A stretch of 64,000 nucleotides of DNA. It comes from Nicotiana tabacum (Eukaryota; Streptophyta; Magnoliopsida; Solanales; Solanaceae). Position 1 is the first letter of the stretch. Every line of letters starts with the position of its first letter. The stretch lies in assembly GCF_000715075.1 (NCBI RefSeq), contig NC_134103.1:72665519-72729518 (forward strand), read 5' to 3'. The notes below the pieces were generated by a model, which was given only the letters and a program-made list of their open reading frames with translations, had not been told where the DNA came from and did no database searches. Both the position numbers and the translations under genes were made by a program. Of the stretch, positions 47,405-58,904 are shown one piece after another.

Positions 47405-47696
47405 ATCTGCAGCCGCACAAGAAATTGTGCGGTCCGCAGAAGTTAAAGATTAAGAAACTATAGTAAGGCATGATTCTGCGGCCGCAATGCAAAATGTGCA
47501 AATCACATAAATCCCATTACGGCCGCAGAACAGCTTAATCTCTATCATCAGAAAGTTGGCATTTTGGTGACATCTCAAGTGCGGCCGCAAAGAAAATTGT
47601 GGGAACCGCATCCCAATTCTGCAGCCGCACTGGAAAATTGTGCAGTCCGCAATACCCATTCTACGGCTGCAATCACAATTCTTCGGACCACACTTC
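47405..47696. repeat. GC-word array 2 in the Athila internal spacer
   Basis: Word starts are 47409, 47429, 47478, 47498, 47519, and then an unbroken run 47581, 47601, 47621, 47642, 47663 and 47683, each 20-21 bases from the last. Spacers repeatedly read AATTGT or AATTCT before the word. Confidence 0.85.
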
Positions 47697-47817
47697 CCTA
47701 CCCTGCAAGCATGTTTCTAAACTATTTTTCACTGCAATCTATGGTGTGTCCTTACATTCTTTCTGTGTATGAAATTGAAATGCAACTAACAATCACCTTT
47801 GCTTGGTACAGGACATG

Positions 47818-48443
47818 GTTCGATCTAGCGGACGAGGTGACACTTCACAAGGAAGGGGTGACCCTTCCTGGGGATGAGGGAAGAGACCCTTGCGTAGTGC
47901 CCAATAGCTTGAAGTTAGAAAGAAGGGAGCAGCTAGCAGAGAGAGAGGTATAGACCTTTTCGAGAGCAGTTCTTATGCCACATCTCGGGAAGCATCAGAG
48001 GTCAACTCATCCTTTGTACATGAGCAACCAGTTGTCCAATCAAGGCCATTAGGGAGATATCAGCTCAGGGATGAGCCGTCTTCATCACATAGCACCTCAG
48101 AGGGTTTGGAGAGTGCCAATCAGGCTTTAGAACCTTCCACCACACCTTCCCCCCAGGCACCAGAGACTTCAGTTCAGGACATCCCAGATGATGGCCGAGG
48201 GGGAGATACTATAGTTGCCGACCTTGAGCGGCTGAAGAAGAAAGAGGTGTGGGAGGACAGGTTCTTCAGTTAGGCTGCCTTCTCTAGCTTTCGTGGGTGG
48301 TGGCCGGTGAGGTCGCTCACTCTTGAGCGATAGTTCCAATTGAAATATCTAGAAAAGTACAACCCTACAATCTTGAGGCAGTTTCGAGAGCGCAAAGGGA
48401 TGGATGTGGTTCACCCAGAGCGTGGTGGATGCAAAGGGGTAGC
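47818..48443 (+). pseudogene. Athila env-position ORF, first part
   Basis: The frame begins MVRSSGRGDTSQGRGDPSWG at 47818 (read with the frame ATG GTT CGA) and continues as a Ser/Glu/Gln-rich region, then KKKEVWEDRFFS and a stop, and FQLKYLEKYNPTILRQFRER. Such ORFs in Athila are called env-like by position; no signal peptide or membrane segment is evident here. Frame changes and stops break it. It is cut at 48443 by the Tekay insertion (TSD GTAGC) and resumes at 58905. Confidence 0.6.
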
Positions 48444-49136
48444 TGTAATGACCCGGCCGGTCATTTTGAGAGTTAGAGCCCCAAACCCCTATTTAAATGC
48501 TTTCCCCATATCTATTTCTGCTATTGTGACTTGCCGGAATGATTGGTTTTGAGTTTCGGAGTATTTTGGGACACTTAGTCCCTAAATGAGAGCTTAAGTC
48601 TTAGATTTGGACCGTAGTCAGAACTGTATGAAGATAGTTCCAGAATGAAATTCTGTCAATTCCGTTAGCTCCGTTGGGTGATTTTGGGCTTAAGGGCATG
48701 TCTGGAATGAGTTTTGGGGGCCCATAGCTCATTTAGGCTTGAAATGGCGAAAGTAAAAAATTTTGAGTTTTGGATCGGTAGTGGAAATTTTGATATCGGG
48801 GTCGGAATCTGATTTCGGAAGTTGGAATAGGTCCATAGTATTGAATATGACTTGTGTGCAAAATTTGGAGTCAATCGGACGTGGTTTGGTCAGTTTCGGC
48901 ATCAGTTGTAAAATGTTGAAGTTTCAAGTTCTTAAGAATTGAATTGGAGGGTGATTCGCGATTTTGAGCATTGTTTGATGTGATTTGAGGGCTAGACTAA
49001 GTTCGTATGGTATTTTAGGATTGGTCGGTATGTTTGGTCCCGGGGGCCTCGGGCGTGTTTCGGATCCTCAACGGGTCATATTTTGACTTACGGAGTTGGC
49101 ATTTTTTGCTGGTGTTCTGCAGCTGGTTTCCTTCAC

Positions 49137-49470
49137 CACGATCGCGTGAGAAGGCTCGCGATCGCGTAGAGTAATTGGGAGACCATCTGGGTTATCTCTT
49201 CGCATTCGCCAAGAATAGGACGCGATCCCGGAGGTTCATCAGGTTATGCATCGCGAACGCGTGGGTTAGGCCGCGTCCGCGAAGAAGAAATAAGGCAGTA
49301 GTGGAATTGGGTGTTGTTCTTCGCGATCGCGTGAGGTTAGTCGTGATCGAATAAGTCTAAGGAGCTATTTAATCGCGTTCATGTGGAGAGTTACGCGTTC
49401 GCATAGAGTAAAATAATGGGACAGCGAAGTTGTTCTTCGCGATCGCGGGGGTGTTTCCGCGATCGCGATT
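49137..49470. repeat. Paired CGCGATCGCG words, exactly 20 bp apart, six pairs
   Basis: Central tetramers (GATC, GTTC, GAAC, GTCC or ATTC) begin at 49140/49160, 49204/49224, 49255/49275, 49325/49345, 49377/49397 and 49441/49461. The within-pair distance is 20 every time; pair-to-pair distances are 51-70. Confidence 0.92.
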
Positions 49471-50392
49471 AAGGAAAAATATCTCGGCAAAATTAAAGTT
49501 CAAAATCGAGGGTTTTTGGTTCATAACTCAAAATTTGATTGAGAGCTTGGTAGAAGGCGAAATTAGAAGAGATTTTCAGAGGAAGTTTTTGGGTAACGAT
49601 TCCTAATTCCTTTATGGTTAAATTTCACTAATCTATGGTTTATTTCTTCATTTAATTTCGAATTTTGGGGTTGAAATTGGGAAACATTTGGAAGAACTTC
49701 TTCAACAAAGATTTCGAGTTTTGAAAGGGGATTTGTGGTCGGATTTGAGTAATTTTTATATGGTTAGACTCGTAAGTGAATGAGTGTTTGTATTTTGTGA
49801 CTTTTACCCGATTCCGAGACGTGGGCCCCACAAACAATTTTTGAGTTAATTTAGAAATTTTTGTTAAAGTGTTGATTTCATTAATTAGATGAGTCTATTA
49901 TGGTTGTATTTATGATATGTAATTGCTTTTGGCTAGATTTGGGTCATTCGGAGCCGGATATTCGTGAGAAACGCATTGTGACCGATTGATTGAGCTTGGT
50001 TCGAGGAAAGTAACTTGCCTAACTTTGTGGGGGGTGAACTCCCCGTAGGATTTGTACTATTTTTGATATATGAGCATCGTGTACGTGAGGTGACGAGTAT
50101 GTACACGGGCTAGTTGTGGAAAAACCCGATTATTTTACTCCGCAACAATCTGTTTTCCTTTTATTTTGAGTTATACCATTTTTATGAGTATTAATCTATT
50201 TTCATTCTTTATTGAGTTATTCCAATATGTGTAGCTATTCTGTTTAGTCTAATACAGCATGTCTACGTGTCTTAATTGCTTATGTGAATTCTGTGCAGCA
50301 TGCTTAGTGAATTTCGTATTTTTTCCTTGACTAGAACTTAGTCTAAACAGTAAGATTTCGCGATATAATTGTATGTCTATTGTTTGCGCTGG

Positions 50393-50590
50393 ATATTTAC
50401 TTTGGGACTACGGAACGGTATTCCGGGAGATCCCCTTGTACTGCATATGACTAGAAATGGTATTTTGGGAGATCCCCCTGTACTGCATATTTACTTTGGG
50501 ACTATGGAACGATATTCCGGGATATCCCATGTACTGCATATTTACTTAGGGGCTATGGAACGGTATTCCAGAAGATCCCCCTATACTGCA
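50393..50590. repeat. 52-bp hairpin tandem units in the Tekay 5' LTR
   Basis: Four units of the TTTACTTTGGGACTACGGAA type. Hairpin arms include CGGAA/TTCCG and TGGAA/TTCCA (50556-50570). Confidence 0.8.
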
Positions 50591-51088
50591 CATTTACGTT
50601 TGGTATTGTTTTATTATATATATATCAGTAGGGCCCTGACCTGGCCTCGTCACTACTCGACCGAGGTTAGGCTTGGCACTTACTGGGTACCGATTGTGGT
50701 GTACTCATGCTACTCTATGCATATGCTTTTCGGGTGCAGATCTAGGTACTCCTTATCAGCCGCACTATGAGTGAGTCGGGACAGCTTTGGAGACTTTAAG
50801 ATATATCTATCGCGTCCGTAGACCTCGGAGTCCCCTTCTACTCTTTTTCATGTCCATTATCTTCTGTATTTTCCCTTTGTTAGACTCTGATGTATAGAGA
50901 CACTAGATTTTCCTTCTGTAGTTTGTGATTCACGATGTTCCGAATTTTGGGATTGCTGTGTATTTTGAATAGTTAGTTGTTAAAATTATGTTTTCATTTC
51001 ATTATTCCGCAAATGCTAGGCTTACCTAGTTGTAGAGACTATGTGCCGTCACGACGTCCTACGGAGGGAAATTTGGGTCGTGACATGT

Positions 51089-51100
51089 TGGTATCAGAGC
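51089..51100 (+). other. Tekay primer-binding site
   Basis: TGGTATCAGAGC three bases after the 5' LTR is complementary to initiator methionine tRNA. Confidence 0.9.
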
Positions 51101-51290
51101 TCTAGGTTCATAGGTGTCGTGAGTCACAAGCCGGTTTATTAGAGTCTCGCGGATCGGTACAGAGACATTTGTACCTATCTTCGGGAGGCTATGGAACTGA
51201 TAGGAAACATTTCACTACTTTGATTCCTTGTCGTGCAAAAATTGTTGACTTTAAAAATTTTAAACTTTTGTATTCTATTATCTCACAGAT

Positions 51291-52600
51291 GGTAAGGACA
51301 GGTACAAATCGGATCTGATGACCAGGCACCCGCGCGCCCTCCCTCCCCCGCTAGAGACACGAGAGGCCAAGGCCGGGGTAGAGGCCGAGGACGTCCACAT
51401 GGTGCAACCAGAGCACCCGCACGAGCTGTTACAGAGGAGCCCCCAGTAGCTCCAGCTGGAGGGCAGACACCTGAGGCACCTATTCCTGCACCAGCCCTCC
51501 AGGAGACTTTAGCCCAGTTTCTGACCATGTTCAGCACCTTAGCTGAGGCTGGATTGATTCCATTTGCCCCTGCCATATCTTCGGCCGAGGGAGGAGCACA
51601 GACTCCCATCGCCGGTACTCCAGAGTAGTGGGTTCAGGTCGACCGAGTTTCAGAGATTGTACCAATGCAGCCGGTAGCTCCAACTCAGCCCGAGGTTAGG
51701 GCATCAGCTTCTGAGGTGGAGCAGCTCAGACTTGAGAGGTACAAGAAGTACCACCACCTACCTTTAGTGGATTGGCTACAGATGATACTCAAGGTTTTCT
51801 GGAGGAGTGTCATTGTATTCTCCGTACTATGGGCATAGCGGAGAAGGGCGGGGTTTCTTTTACTACAATCCAGCTTAGAGGAGCAGCCTATCTGTGGTGG
51901 CGTGCTTATGAGTTGAGTAGTCCGGCTGAGGCAGCTTCACTTACATGGACTCAGTTCTCAGACATTTTTTTGAGAGAGTATGTCCCTCAAAGTCTCAGGG
52001 ACTCATGGCGCGCGGAGTTTGAGCAGCTGCGCCAGGGATCTATGATTGTGTCAGAGTATGTAGTTCGCTTCAGTGATTTGGCCCGACATGCACCGGACTT
52101 GGTTTCCACAGTTCGAGAGAGGGTTCGACGGTTTATTGAGGGACTCCACCCAGCATCCGGATTAGTATGGCCAGGGAATTAGAGATGGATATTTCTTATC
52201 AGCGGGTTGTGAGTATCGCCAAGATATTGGAGGGCATGCTTACCCGGGATAGAGAGGAGAGGGAGGCCAAGAGGTCTCGAGAGACTGGTTCTTATTCTAA
52301 TACTTGTGCCCCAACCGCTCGCCATAGTGGGGGTGATGTGAGTCTCCCCATCCATTCAGCTCATCCAGACGCCAGTGGTATTCGAGTCCCTTCTAGGCCC
52401 CAGGAGACTTATTATGTACTGCCAGTATCTAGTGTGCCTCCTGCACGGGGTGTTCCTAGCAGCCAGTCCAGTAGACCTGGCCCAAGACATCCACGCCCTC
52501 CTAGAGCTTGTTTTGAGTGTGGCGACACTCGCATATGGTGAGGGATTGCCCCAGATTTAGGAGGGGTGCACCACCACAGACTTCTCAGCCACAGCATGCT
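51291..52600 (+). pseudogene. Tekay gag (broken)
   Basis: The ATG at 51291 gives MVRTGTNRI and then a stop. In another frame the Pro/Arg/Gly-rich N-terminus follows (RDTRGQGRGRGRGRPHGA). The capsid part is intact from 51772 (IQLRGAAYLWWRAYEL, TWTQFSDIFLREYVPQSLRD, EFEQLRQGSMIVSEYVVRF). The zinc knuckle near 52508-52555 is split by a frameshift: CFECG in one frame and HMVRDCPRF in the next. Confidence 0.85.
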
Positions 52601-52755
52601 CCACCGGGTCCTCAGGCTATGATTACAGCACCAGCTACCACCCACCTGCTCAGCCAGCCCGAGGTAGAGGTTGGGGAGGTAGGGGTCGCCCTAGAGGGGG
52701 AGTTCAGGCCAGATATTATGCCTTTCCTGCTCGTACAGAGGCAGTCGCTTCTGAT

Positions 52756-54270
52756 TATTTCATTATAGGTATTGTTCCAGTTTGTCATAGAGATGCGTCT
52801 GTATTATTTGACCAAGGCTCTATATATTCCTATGTGTCCTTTTATTTTTTACCGTATTTGGGCGTATTGCGGGATTCTTTGAGTTCCCTTGTTTATGTGT
52901 CTACTCCTATGGGAGATTCTCTTATTGTGGACCGCGTGTATCAGTCGTGTTTGATTGCTCTTAGTGGTTTTGAGACCAAAGCCGATTTATTATTTCTCAC
53001 CATGGTGTACTTTGATATTATTTTAGGCATGGACTGGTTGTCGTCCCATTATGCTATTCTTGATTGTCACGCTAAAACCGTGACGCTGGCTATGCCAGGT
53101 TTACCGCGGTTAGAGTGGAGAGGTACCTTAGAGTATACTTCCAGCAAAGTTATTTCATTTCTTAAAGCTCAACGAATGGTTGAGAAGGGGTGTGACGCGT
53201 ATCTAACTTATGTGAGAGATATCAGTTTTGATACCCCTATAGTTGAGTCAGTTCCAGTAGTGAGGGACTTTCCAAATATGTTCCCAGCTGATCTTCCGGG
53301 CATGCCGCCCGACAAAAATATTGATTTCAGCATTAATTTATTACCGGGTACTCATCCTATCTCTATTCCTCCATATCGTATTACTCCTCCTGAATTGAAG
53401 GAGTTGGAGGAGCAGTTACAGGAATTGCTTGATAAGGGCTTCATTCGGCCCAATGTGTCACCTTGGGGTGCTCCTGTCTTATTTGTGAAGAAGTAAGAAG
53501 GTTTTATGCGGATGTGTATTGATTACCGCCAGTTAAACAAAGTCACAGTGAAGAACAGGTATCCATGCCTCATATTGATGACTTATTTGATCAGTTACAA
53601 GGTACCAGAGTGTTTTCCAAGATTCATTTACGTTCCGGCTATCATCAGTTGAAGATTTGGGAGCCAGATATCCCGAAGACTCCCTTCCGGACTCGGTATG
53701 GTCACTATGAGTTCCTTGTGATGTCTTTTAGGCTGACCAATGCCCCCGACAGCTTTTATGCACTTGATGCACAGTGTGTTCTAGCCTTATCTTGACTCAT
53801 TCGTCATTGTGTTTATTGACGACATTCTGGTATACTCCCGAAGTCAGGAGGATCATGAGCAGTACCTGAGGACTGCGCTTCAAATCTTAAGAGAAAAGAA
53901 GTTATATGCAAAAATTTTAAAGTGTGAGTTTTGGCTAGACTCAGTGGCATTCTTGGGTCATATAGTATCGAGTGAGAGGATCCAGGTGGATCCGAAGAAG
54001 ATTGAAGCAGTGCAGAGTTGGCCCAGACCGTCCTCAGCTACAGAGATCCGGGGTTTTCTTGGTTTGGCGGGGTATTACCGTCGTTTTGTAGAGGGATTCT
54101 CATCTATTGTAGCACTTATGACCATGCTGACCCAGAAGGGTGCTCCGTTCAGGTGGACAGAGGAATGTGAGGAGAGCTTTCAGAAGCTCAAGACAGCTTT
54201 GACTACAGCCCCAATATTGGTATTGCCTACAGGTTCGGGGTCTTATACTGTATATTGTGATGCGTTGTAG
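52756..54270 (+). pseudogene. Tekay protease and reverse transcriptase (broken)
   Basis: The protease site reads LFDQGSIYSYVS, where the family usually has D-P/S-G-S/A, followed by FDIILGMDWLSSHYAILDC. RT starts with FPADLPGMPPDKNIDFSINL, RPNVSPWGAPVLFVKK (stop at 53494), [11 protein letters not shown], then after a frame loss near 53560 [18 protein letters not shown] and the catalytic FIDDILVYS (53811-53837). The thumb region ([24 protein letters not shown]) is clear. The frame breaks again near 53790 and ends at 54268. Confidence 0.88.
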
Positions 54271-56150
54271 ATTGGTCTCGGCGGTGTTGATGCAAGTCCA
54301 TAAGGTGATTGCTTGCGCGTCCAGATAGCTGAAGGTGCAAGAAAAGAACTATCTTGTCCACGACCTTGAGTTAGCAGCTATTATATATGCCCTGAAGATT
54401 TGGCGCCATTATTTGTACGGTGTTCCTTGTGAGATTTACACCGATCACCGGAGTCTGCAATATATGTTCAAGCAGAAGGATCTTAATTTGCGTCAGAGGA
54501 GGTGGTTGGAGCTATTTAAGGATTATGATATCACCATTTTGTACCACCCTAGGAAAGCCAATGTGGTGGCCGATGCTTTGAGTCGTCGGCCAGAGAGTTT
54601 GGGGAGCTTAGCATATCTACCAGTATCAGAGAGGCTCATAGCGTTGGATGTTTAGGCCTTAGCCAGCCAGTTTGTGAGATTGGATATTTCTGAGTCGAGT
54701 CGAGTATTGGCTTGTGTGGTCTCTCAGTCTTCCCTTTATGATCGTATCATGGAGCGTCAGTATGATGACCCTCATCTGCTTGTCCTTAAGAACATGATCC
54801 AGCACGGTGATGCTAAGGAGGTCACTATTGGAGATGATGGTGCACTGAGGCTGCAGGGCAGACTATATGTGCCCAATGTAGATGGTTTGCATGAGTTGAT
54901 TCTTGAGGAGGCTCACAGTTAGCGATACTCAATTCATCCAGGTGCCGCGAAGATGTATCAAGACTTGAGGCAGTATTACTAGTGGAGGAGGATGAAGAAA
55001 GACATAGTAGAGTATGTGGCTAGATGCCTAAATTGCCAGCAGGTGAAGTATAAGCATTAGCGACCGGGTGGGTTGCTTCAGAAGATAGAGATTCTGGAGT
55101 GAAAATGGGAGCGGATCACTATGGACTTCATTGTTGGTTTCCCATGGACCCAGCGGAAGTTTGATGCAGTTTGGGTAATTGTGCACAGGCTGACCAAGTC
55201 AGCTCATTTCATTCCTGTGATGACTACCTATTCTTCCGAGCAGCTAGCTCGAATCTACATCTGTGAGATCGTCAGGCTTCATGGCGTACCGCTATCAATT
55301 ATCTCTGACCGGGGTACGCAGTTTACATCACGGTTCTGGAGAGTTGTACAACATGAGTTGGGTACTCAGGTTGAGTTGAGCACAATATTTCACCCGCATA
55401 CGGACGGGCAGTCCGAGCGCACTATTCAGATATTAGAGGATATGCTCTGTGCGTGTGTGATAGATTTTAGGGGTTCTTGGGACCAGTTCTTGCCACTTGC
55501 GGAGTTTTCTTACAACAACAGTTATCAGTTCAGCATTTAGATGGCACCATATGAGGCTCTATATGGTAGGTGGTATCGGTCCCTAGTGGATTGGTTCGAG
55601 TCGGGCGAGGCCAGATTATTAGGTACGGACTTGGTTCAGGATGCCTTGGAAAAGGTTAAGGCGATTCAGGATAGACTTCGCACAGCCTAGTCCAGACAGA
55701 AGAGTTACGCAGACCGAAAGGTTCGTGATGTTGCATTCATGGTTGGAGAGCGGGTCTTGTTCCGGGTTTCGCCTATGAAGGGCGTTATGAGATTCGGAAA
55801 GAAGGGCAAGTTGAGCCCAGAGTTCATTGGTCTCTTTGAGGTGTTGCAGCGTGTTGGGGAGGTTGCTTATGAGCTTGCCTTACCTCCCAGCCTAGCAGGA
55901 GTCCATCCGGTATTTCATATTTTGATGCTCCGCAAGTATCACGGTGATCCGGCTCACGTATTGGATTTCAGCATAGTCCAATTGGACAAGGATCTAACTT
56001 ATGTTGAAAAGCCAGTGGCTATTTTAGATAGGTAGGTCAGAAAGCTAAGGTCAAAGAACATTGCTTCCATGAAGGTTCAGTGGAGGGGACAATCGGTCGA
56101 GAAGGCGACTTGGGAGACCGAGCAGGATATGTGCAGCCGGTCATTTTGAG
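54271..56150 (+). pseudogene. Tekay RNase H, integrase and chromodomain (broken)
   Basis: RNase [32 protein letters not shown] and [11 protein letters not shown]. Integrase: zinc region (MKKDIVEYVARCLNCQQVK), core [33 protein letters not shown] and [19 protein letters not shown] with D, D, E. Towards the end, a C-terminal domain (VGERVLFRVSPMKGVMRFGK) and a group-II-like chromodomain (MKVQWRGQSVEKATWETEQD, about 56069-56130). Stops occur at about 54653, 54920, 54980, 55100, 55540, 55690 and 56033. Confidence 0.88.
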
Positions 56151-56160
56151 GAGGTCGCCC

Positions 56161-56173
56161 GAAAGGGGGAGGA
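56161..56173 (+). other. Tekay polypurine tract
   Basis: GAAAGGGGGAGGA directly before the 3' LTR is the expected plus-strand priming site. Confidence 0.85.
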
Positions 56174-56879
56174 TGTAATGACCCAGCCGGTCGTTTTGAG
56201 AGTTAGAGCCCCAAACCCCTATTAACTGCTTTCCCCATATCTATTTCTGCAATTGTGACTTGCCGGGATGATTGATTTTGAGTTTAGGAGTGTTTTGGGA
56301 TACTTAGTCCCTAAATGAGAGCTTAAGTCTTAGAATTTGGACCGTAGTCGGAACTATGTGAAGACGATTTCGGAATAGAATTCCATCGATTATGTTATCT
56401 CTGTTGGATTATTTTGGGCTTGGGGGCATGTCCGGAATGTGTTTGGGGGGGAGGGGGTCGTAGCTCATTTAGGCTTGAAATGGCGAAAGTCAAAATTTTG
56501 GAGTTATGGACCAGTAGTGGAAATTTTGATATCGGGGTCGGAATCTGATTCTGGAAGTTGGAGTAGGTCCGTAGTGTTGAATATGACTTGTGTGCAAAAT
56601 TTGGGGTCAATCGGACGTGGTTTGGTTGGTTTCGGCATCGGTTCTAGAATGTTGAAGTTTCAAGTTCTTAAGATTTGTATTGGAGGGTGATTCGTAATTT
56701 TTAGCGTTGTTTGATGTGATTTGAGGGCTCGACTAAGTTCGTATGGTATTTTAGGATTGGTCGGTATGTTTTATTGGGGTCACGGGGACCTTGGGTGTGT
56801 TTCGGATGCTCAACGGGTCATTTTTGGACTTACGGAGTTGGCAATTTTTGCTGGTGTTCTGCAGCTTGTTTCCTTCATC

Positions 56880-57213
56880 ACGATCGTGTGAGAAGGCTCG
56901 CGATCGCGTAGAGTAACTGGGAGACCAACTGGGTTATCTCTTCGCGTTTACCAAGAATAGGATGTGATCGCGTAGGTTCATCAGGTTATGCATCAGGAAT
57001 GCGTGGGCTAGGCCGCGTCCGCGAAAAAGAAATAAGGCAGCAGTGGAATTGGGTGTTGTTCTTCGTGATCGCGTGAGCTCAGTCGCGATCGCGTAAGTAT
57101 GAAGAGATATTTCATCGTGTTTGCATGGAGAGTTACCCGTTCGCGTAGCATAAAATAATAGGGCAGCGAAGTTGTTCTTCGCAATCGCGAGGGTGTTTCC
57201 GCGATCGCGATTA
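56880..57213. repeat. GC-word array in the Tekay 3' LTR
   Basis: Homologous to 49137-49470. The first pair has GATC cores at 56882 and 56902 (20 apart). Several words are decayed at CG sites that are intact in the other LTR, and the reverse. Confidence 0.85.
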
Positions 57214-58133
57214 AGGAAAAGTATCTCTGCAAAATTAAAGTTCAAAATTGAGGGTTTTTGGTTCATAACTCAAAAATTGATTGAGAGCTCAGTAGAAGGC
57301 AAAATTTGGAGAGATTTTCGGAGGAAGTTTTTGGGTAATGATTCCTAACTCTTTTATGGTTATATTTCACTAATCTATGGTTGATTTCATCATTTAATTT
57401 CGGATTTTGGGGTTGAAATTGGGAAATATTTATAAGAACTTCTTCAACAAAGATTTTGAGTTTTGAAAGGGGATTTGTAGTCGGATTTGAGTAATTTTTA
57501 TATGGTTAGACTCGTGAGTGAATGAGTGTTCGTATTTTGTGACTTTTACCCGATTCGGAGAAGAGTGCCCCACATGCGAGTTTTGAGTTAATTTAGAAAT
57601 TTTTGTTAAAGTGTTGATTTCATTAATTAGATGAGTCTACTATGGTTGTATTTATGATATGTAATTGTTTTTGGCTAGATTTGGGTCATTCGGAGCCGGA
57701 TATTTGTGGGAAACGCATTGTGACCGATTGATTGAGCTTGGTTCGAGGAAAGTAACTTGCCTAACATTGTGGGGGGAACTCCCCATAGGATTTGTACTGT
57801 TTTTGATATATGAGCATCGTGTACGTGAGGTGACGAGTATGTACACGGGCTAGTTGTGAAAAAACCCGATTATTTTACTCCGCAACAACCTGTTTTCCTT
57901 TTATTTTGAGTTATACCATTTTTATGAGTATTAATCTATTTTCATTCTTTATTGAGTTATTCCAATATGTATAGCTATTCTGTTTAGTCTAATACAGCAT
58001 GTCTACGTGTCTTAATTGCTTATGTGAATTCTGTGCAGCATGCTTAGTGAATTTCGTGCTTTTTCCTTGACTAGAACTTAGTCTAAACCGTAATATTTCG
58101 CGATATAGTTGTATGTCTATTGTTTGCACTGGA

Positions 58134-58335
58134 TATTTACTTTGGGACTACGAAACGGTATTTTGGGAGATCCCCTTGTACTGCATATTTACTTTGGGAC
58201 TACGGAACGGTATTCCGGGAGATCCCATGTACTGCATATTTACTTTGAGATTACGGAACGGTATTTTGGGAGATCCCCTTGTACTGCACATTTACGTTTG
58301 GGACTACGAGACGGTATCTCGGGAGATTCCCTGTT
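58134..58335. repeat. 52-bp hairpin tandem units in the Tekay 3' LTR
   Basis: Four units; hairpin cores at 58151 (CGAAA/TTTTG), 58203 (CGGAA/TTCCG), 58254 (CGGAA/TTTTG) and 58307 (CGAGA/TCTCG), each around a CGGTA loop. Confidence 0.85.
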
Positions 58336-58904
58336 GTTATCTTTGTGTACTGAGCTGTTGTCTTCTATGATTTTATTCTTGTTAAATTTTAGTCTTTATT
58401 TTACTACGGTATTTCATTCTATTTTATTTTATTATATATATACCAGTAGGGTCCTGACCTGGCCTCGTCGCTACTCGACCGGGGTTAGGCTTGGCACTTA
58501 GTGGGTACCGATTGTGGTGTACTCATACTACTCTATGCATATACTTTTCGTGTGCAGATCCAGGTACTCCTTATCAGCCGCACTATGAGTGAGTCGGGAC
58601 AGCTTTGGAAACTTCAAGGTATATTTGTCGCGTCCGTAGACCTCGGAGTCCCCTTCTACTCTTTCTCATGTCCATTATCTTCTGTATTTTCCCTTTGTTA
58701 GACTCTGATGTATAAAGACACTAGATTTTCCTTCTGTAGTTTGTGATTCATGATGTTCCGGATTTTAGGATTGTTGTGTATTTTGAACAGTTAGTTGTTA
58801 AAATTATGTTTTCATTTCATTATTCTGCAAATGTTAGGCTTACCTAGTCGTAGAGACTAGGTGTCGTCACAACGTCATACGTAGGGGAAATTTGGGTTGT
58901 GACA

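Larger units (their letters stand above)
46535..47817 (+). other. Athila spacer between pol and env-like ORF
   Basis: It begins with the Athila-typical CCGCGATGTTAAATCAGGTG patch (46554-46573). It contains two GC-word arrays and a TATA-like CACTATAAATAGC at about 47037-47049, 40 bases after the first array, which may be the promoter for the env-like ORF. No coding frame is credible. Confidence 0.6.
48444..51085 (+). repeat. 5' LTR of the Tekay element
   Basis: It starts TGTAATGACCCGGCCGG and ends TTTGGGTCGTGACA. It contains the CGCGATCGCG array and four 52-bp hairpin units. About 110-120 bases present in the 3' LTR (58295-58430) are missing here near 50598. Confidence 0.92.
48444..58904 (+). 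mobile_element. Tekay/Del-type chromovirus (Gypsy), full length, inactive
   Basis: LTRs at 48444-51085 and 56174-58904, an initiator tRNA-Met primer site, gag, protease, RT, RNase H, integrase and a C-terminal chromodomain are in Gypsy order. The flanking pentamers are GTAGC (48439-48443) and GTGGC (58905-58909). LTRs differ at many scattered bases and by several indels, so the insertion is not recent. Every domain carries stops or frameshifts. Confidence 0.92.
56174..58904 (+). repeat. 3' LTR of the Tekay element
   Basis: It starts TGTAATGACCCAGCCGG and ends TTTGGGTTGTGACA. It is collinear with the 5' LTR with many substitutions, several of the CG to TG/CA kind. Confidence 0.92.

Noticed and set aside
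46716..47696. Possible CRISPR-like array (regular words with 20-bp spacing)
   Set aside because: Words are short, palindromic and degenerate, spacers are similar to one another, and the context is a plant retrotransposon.
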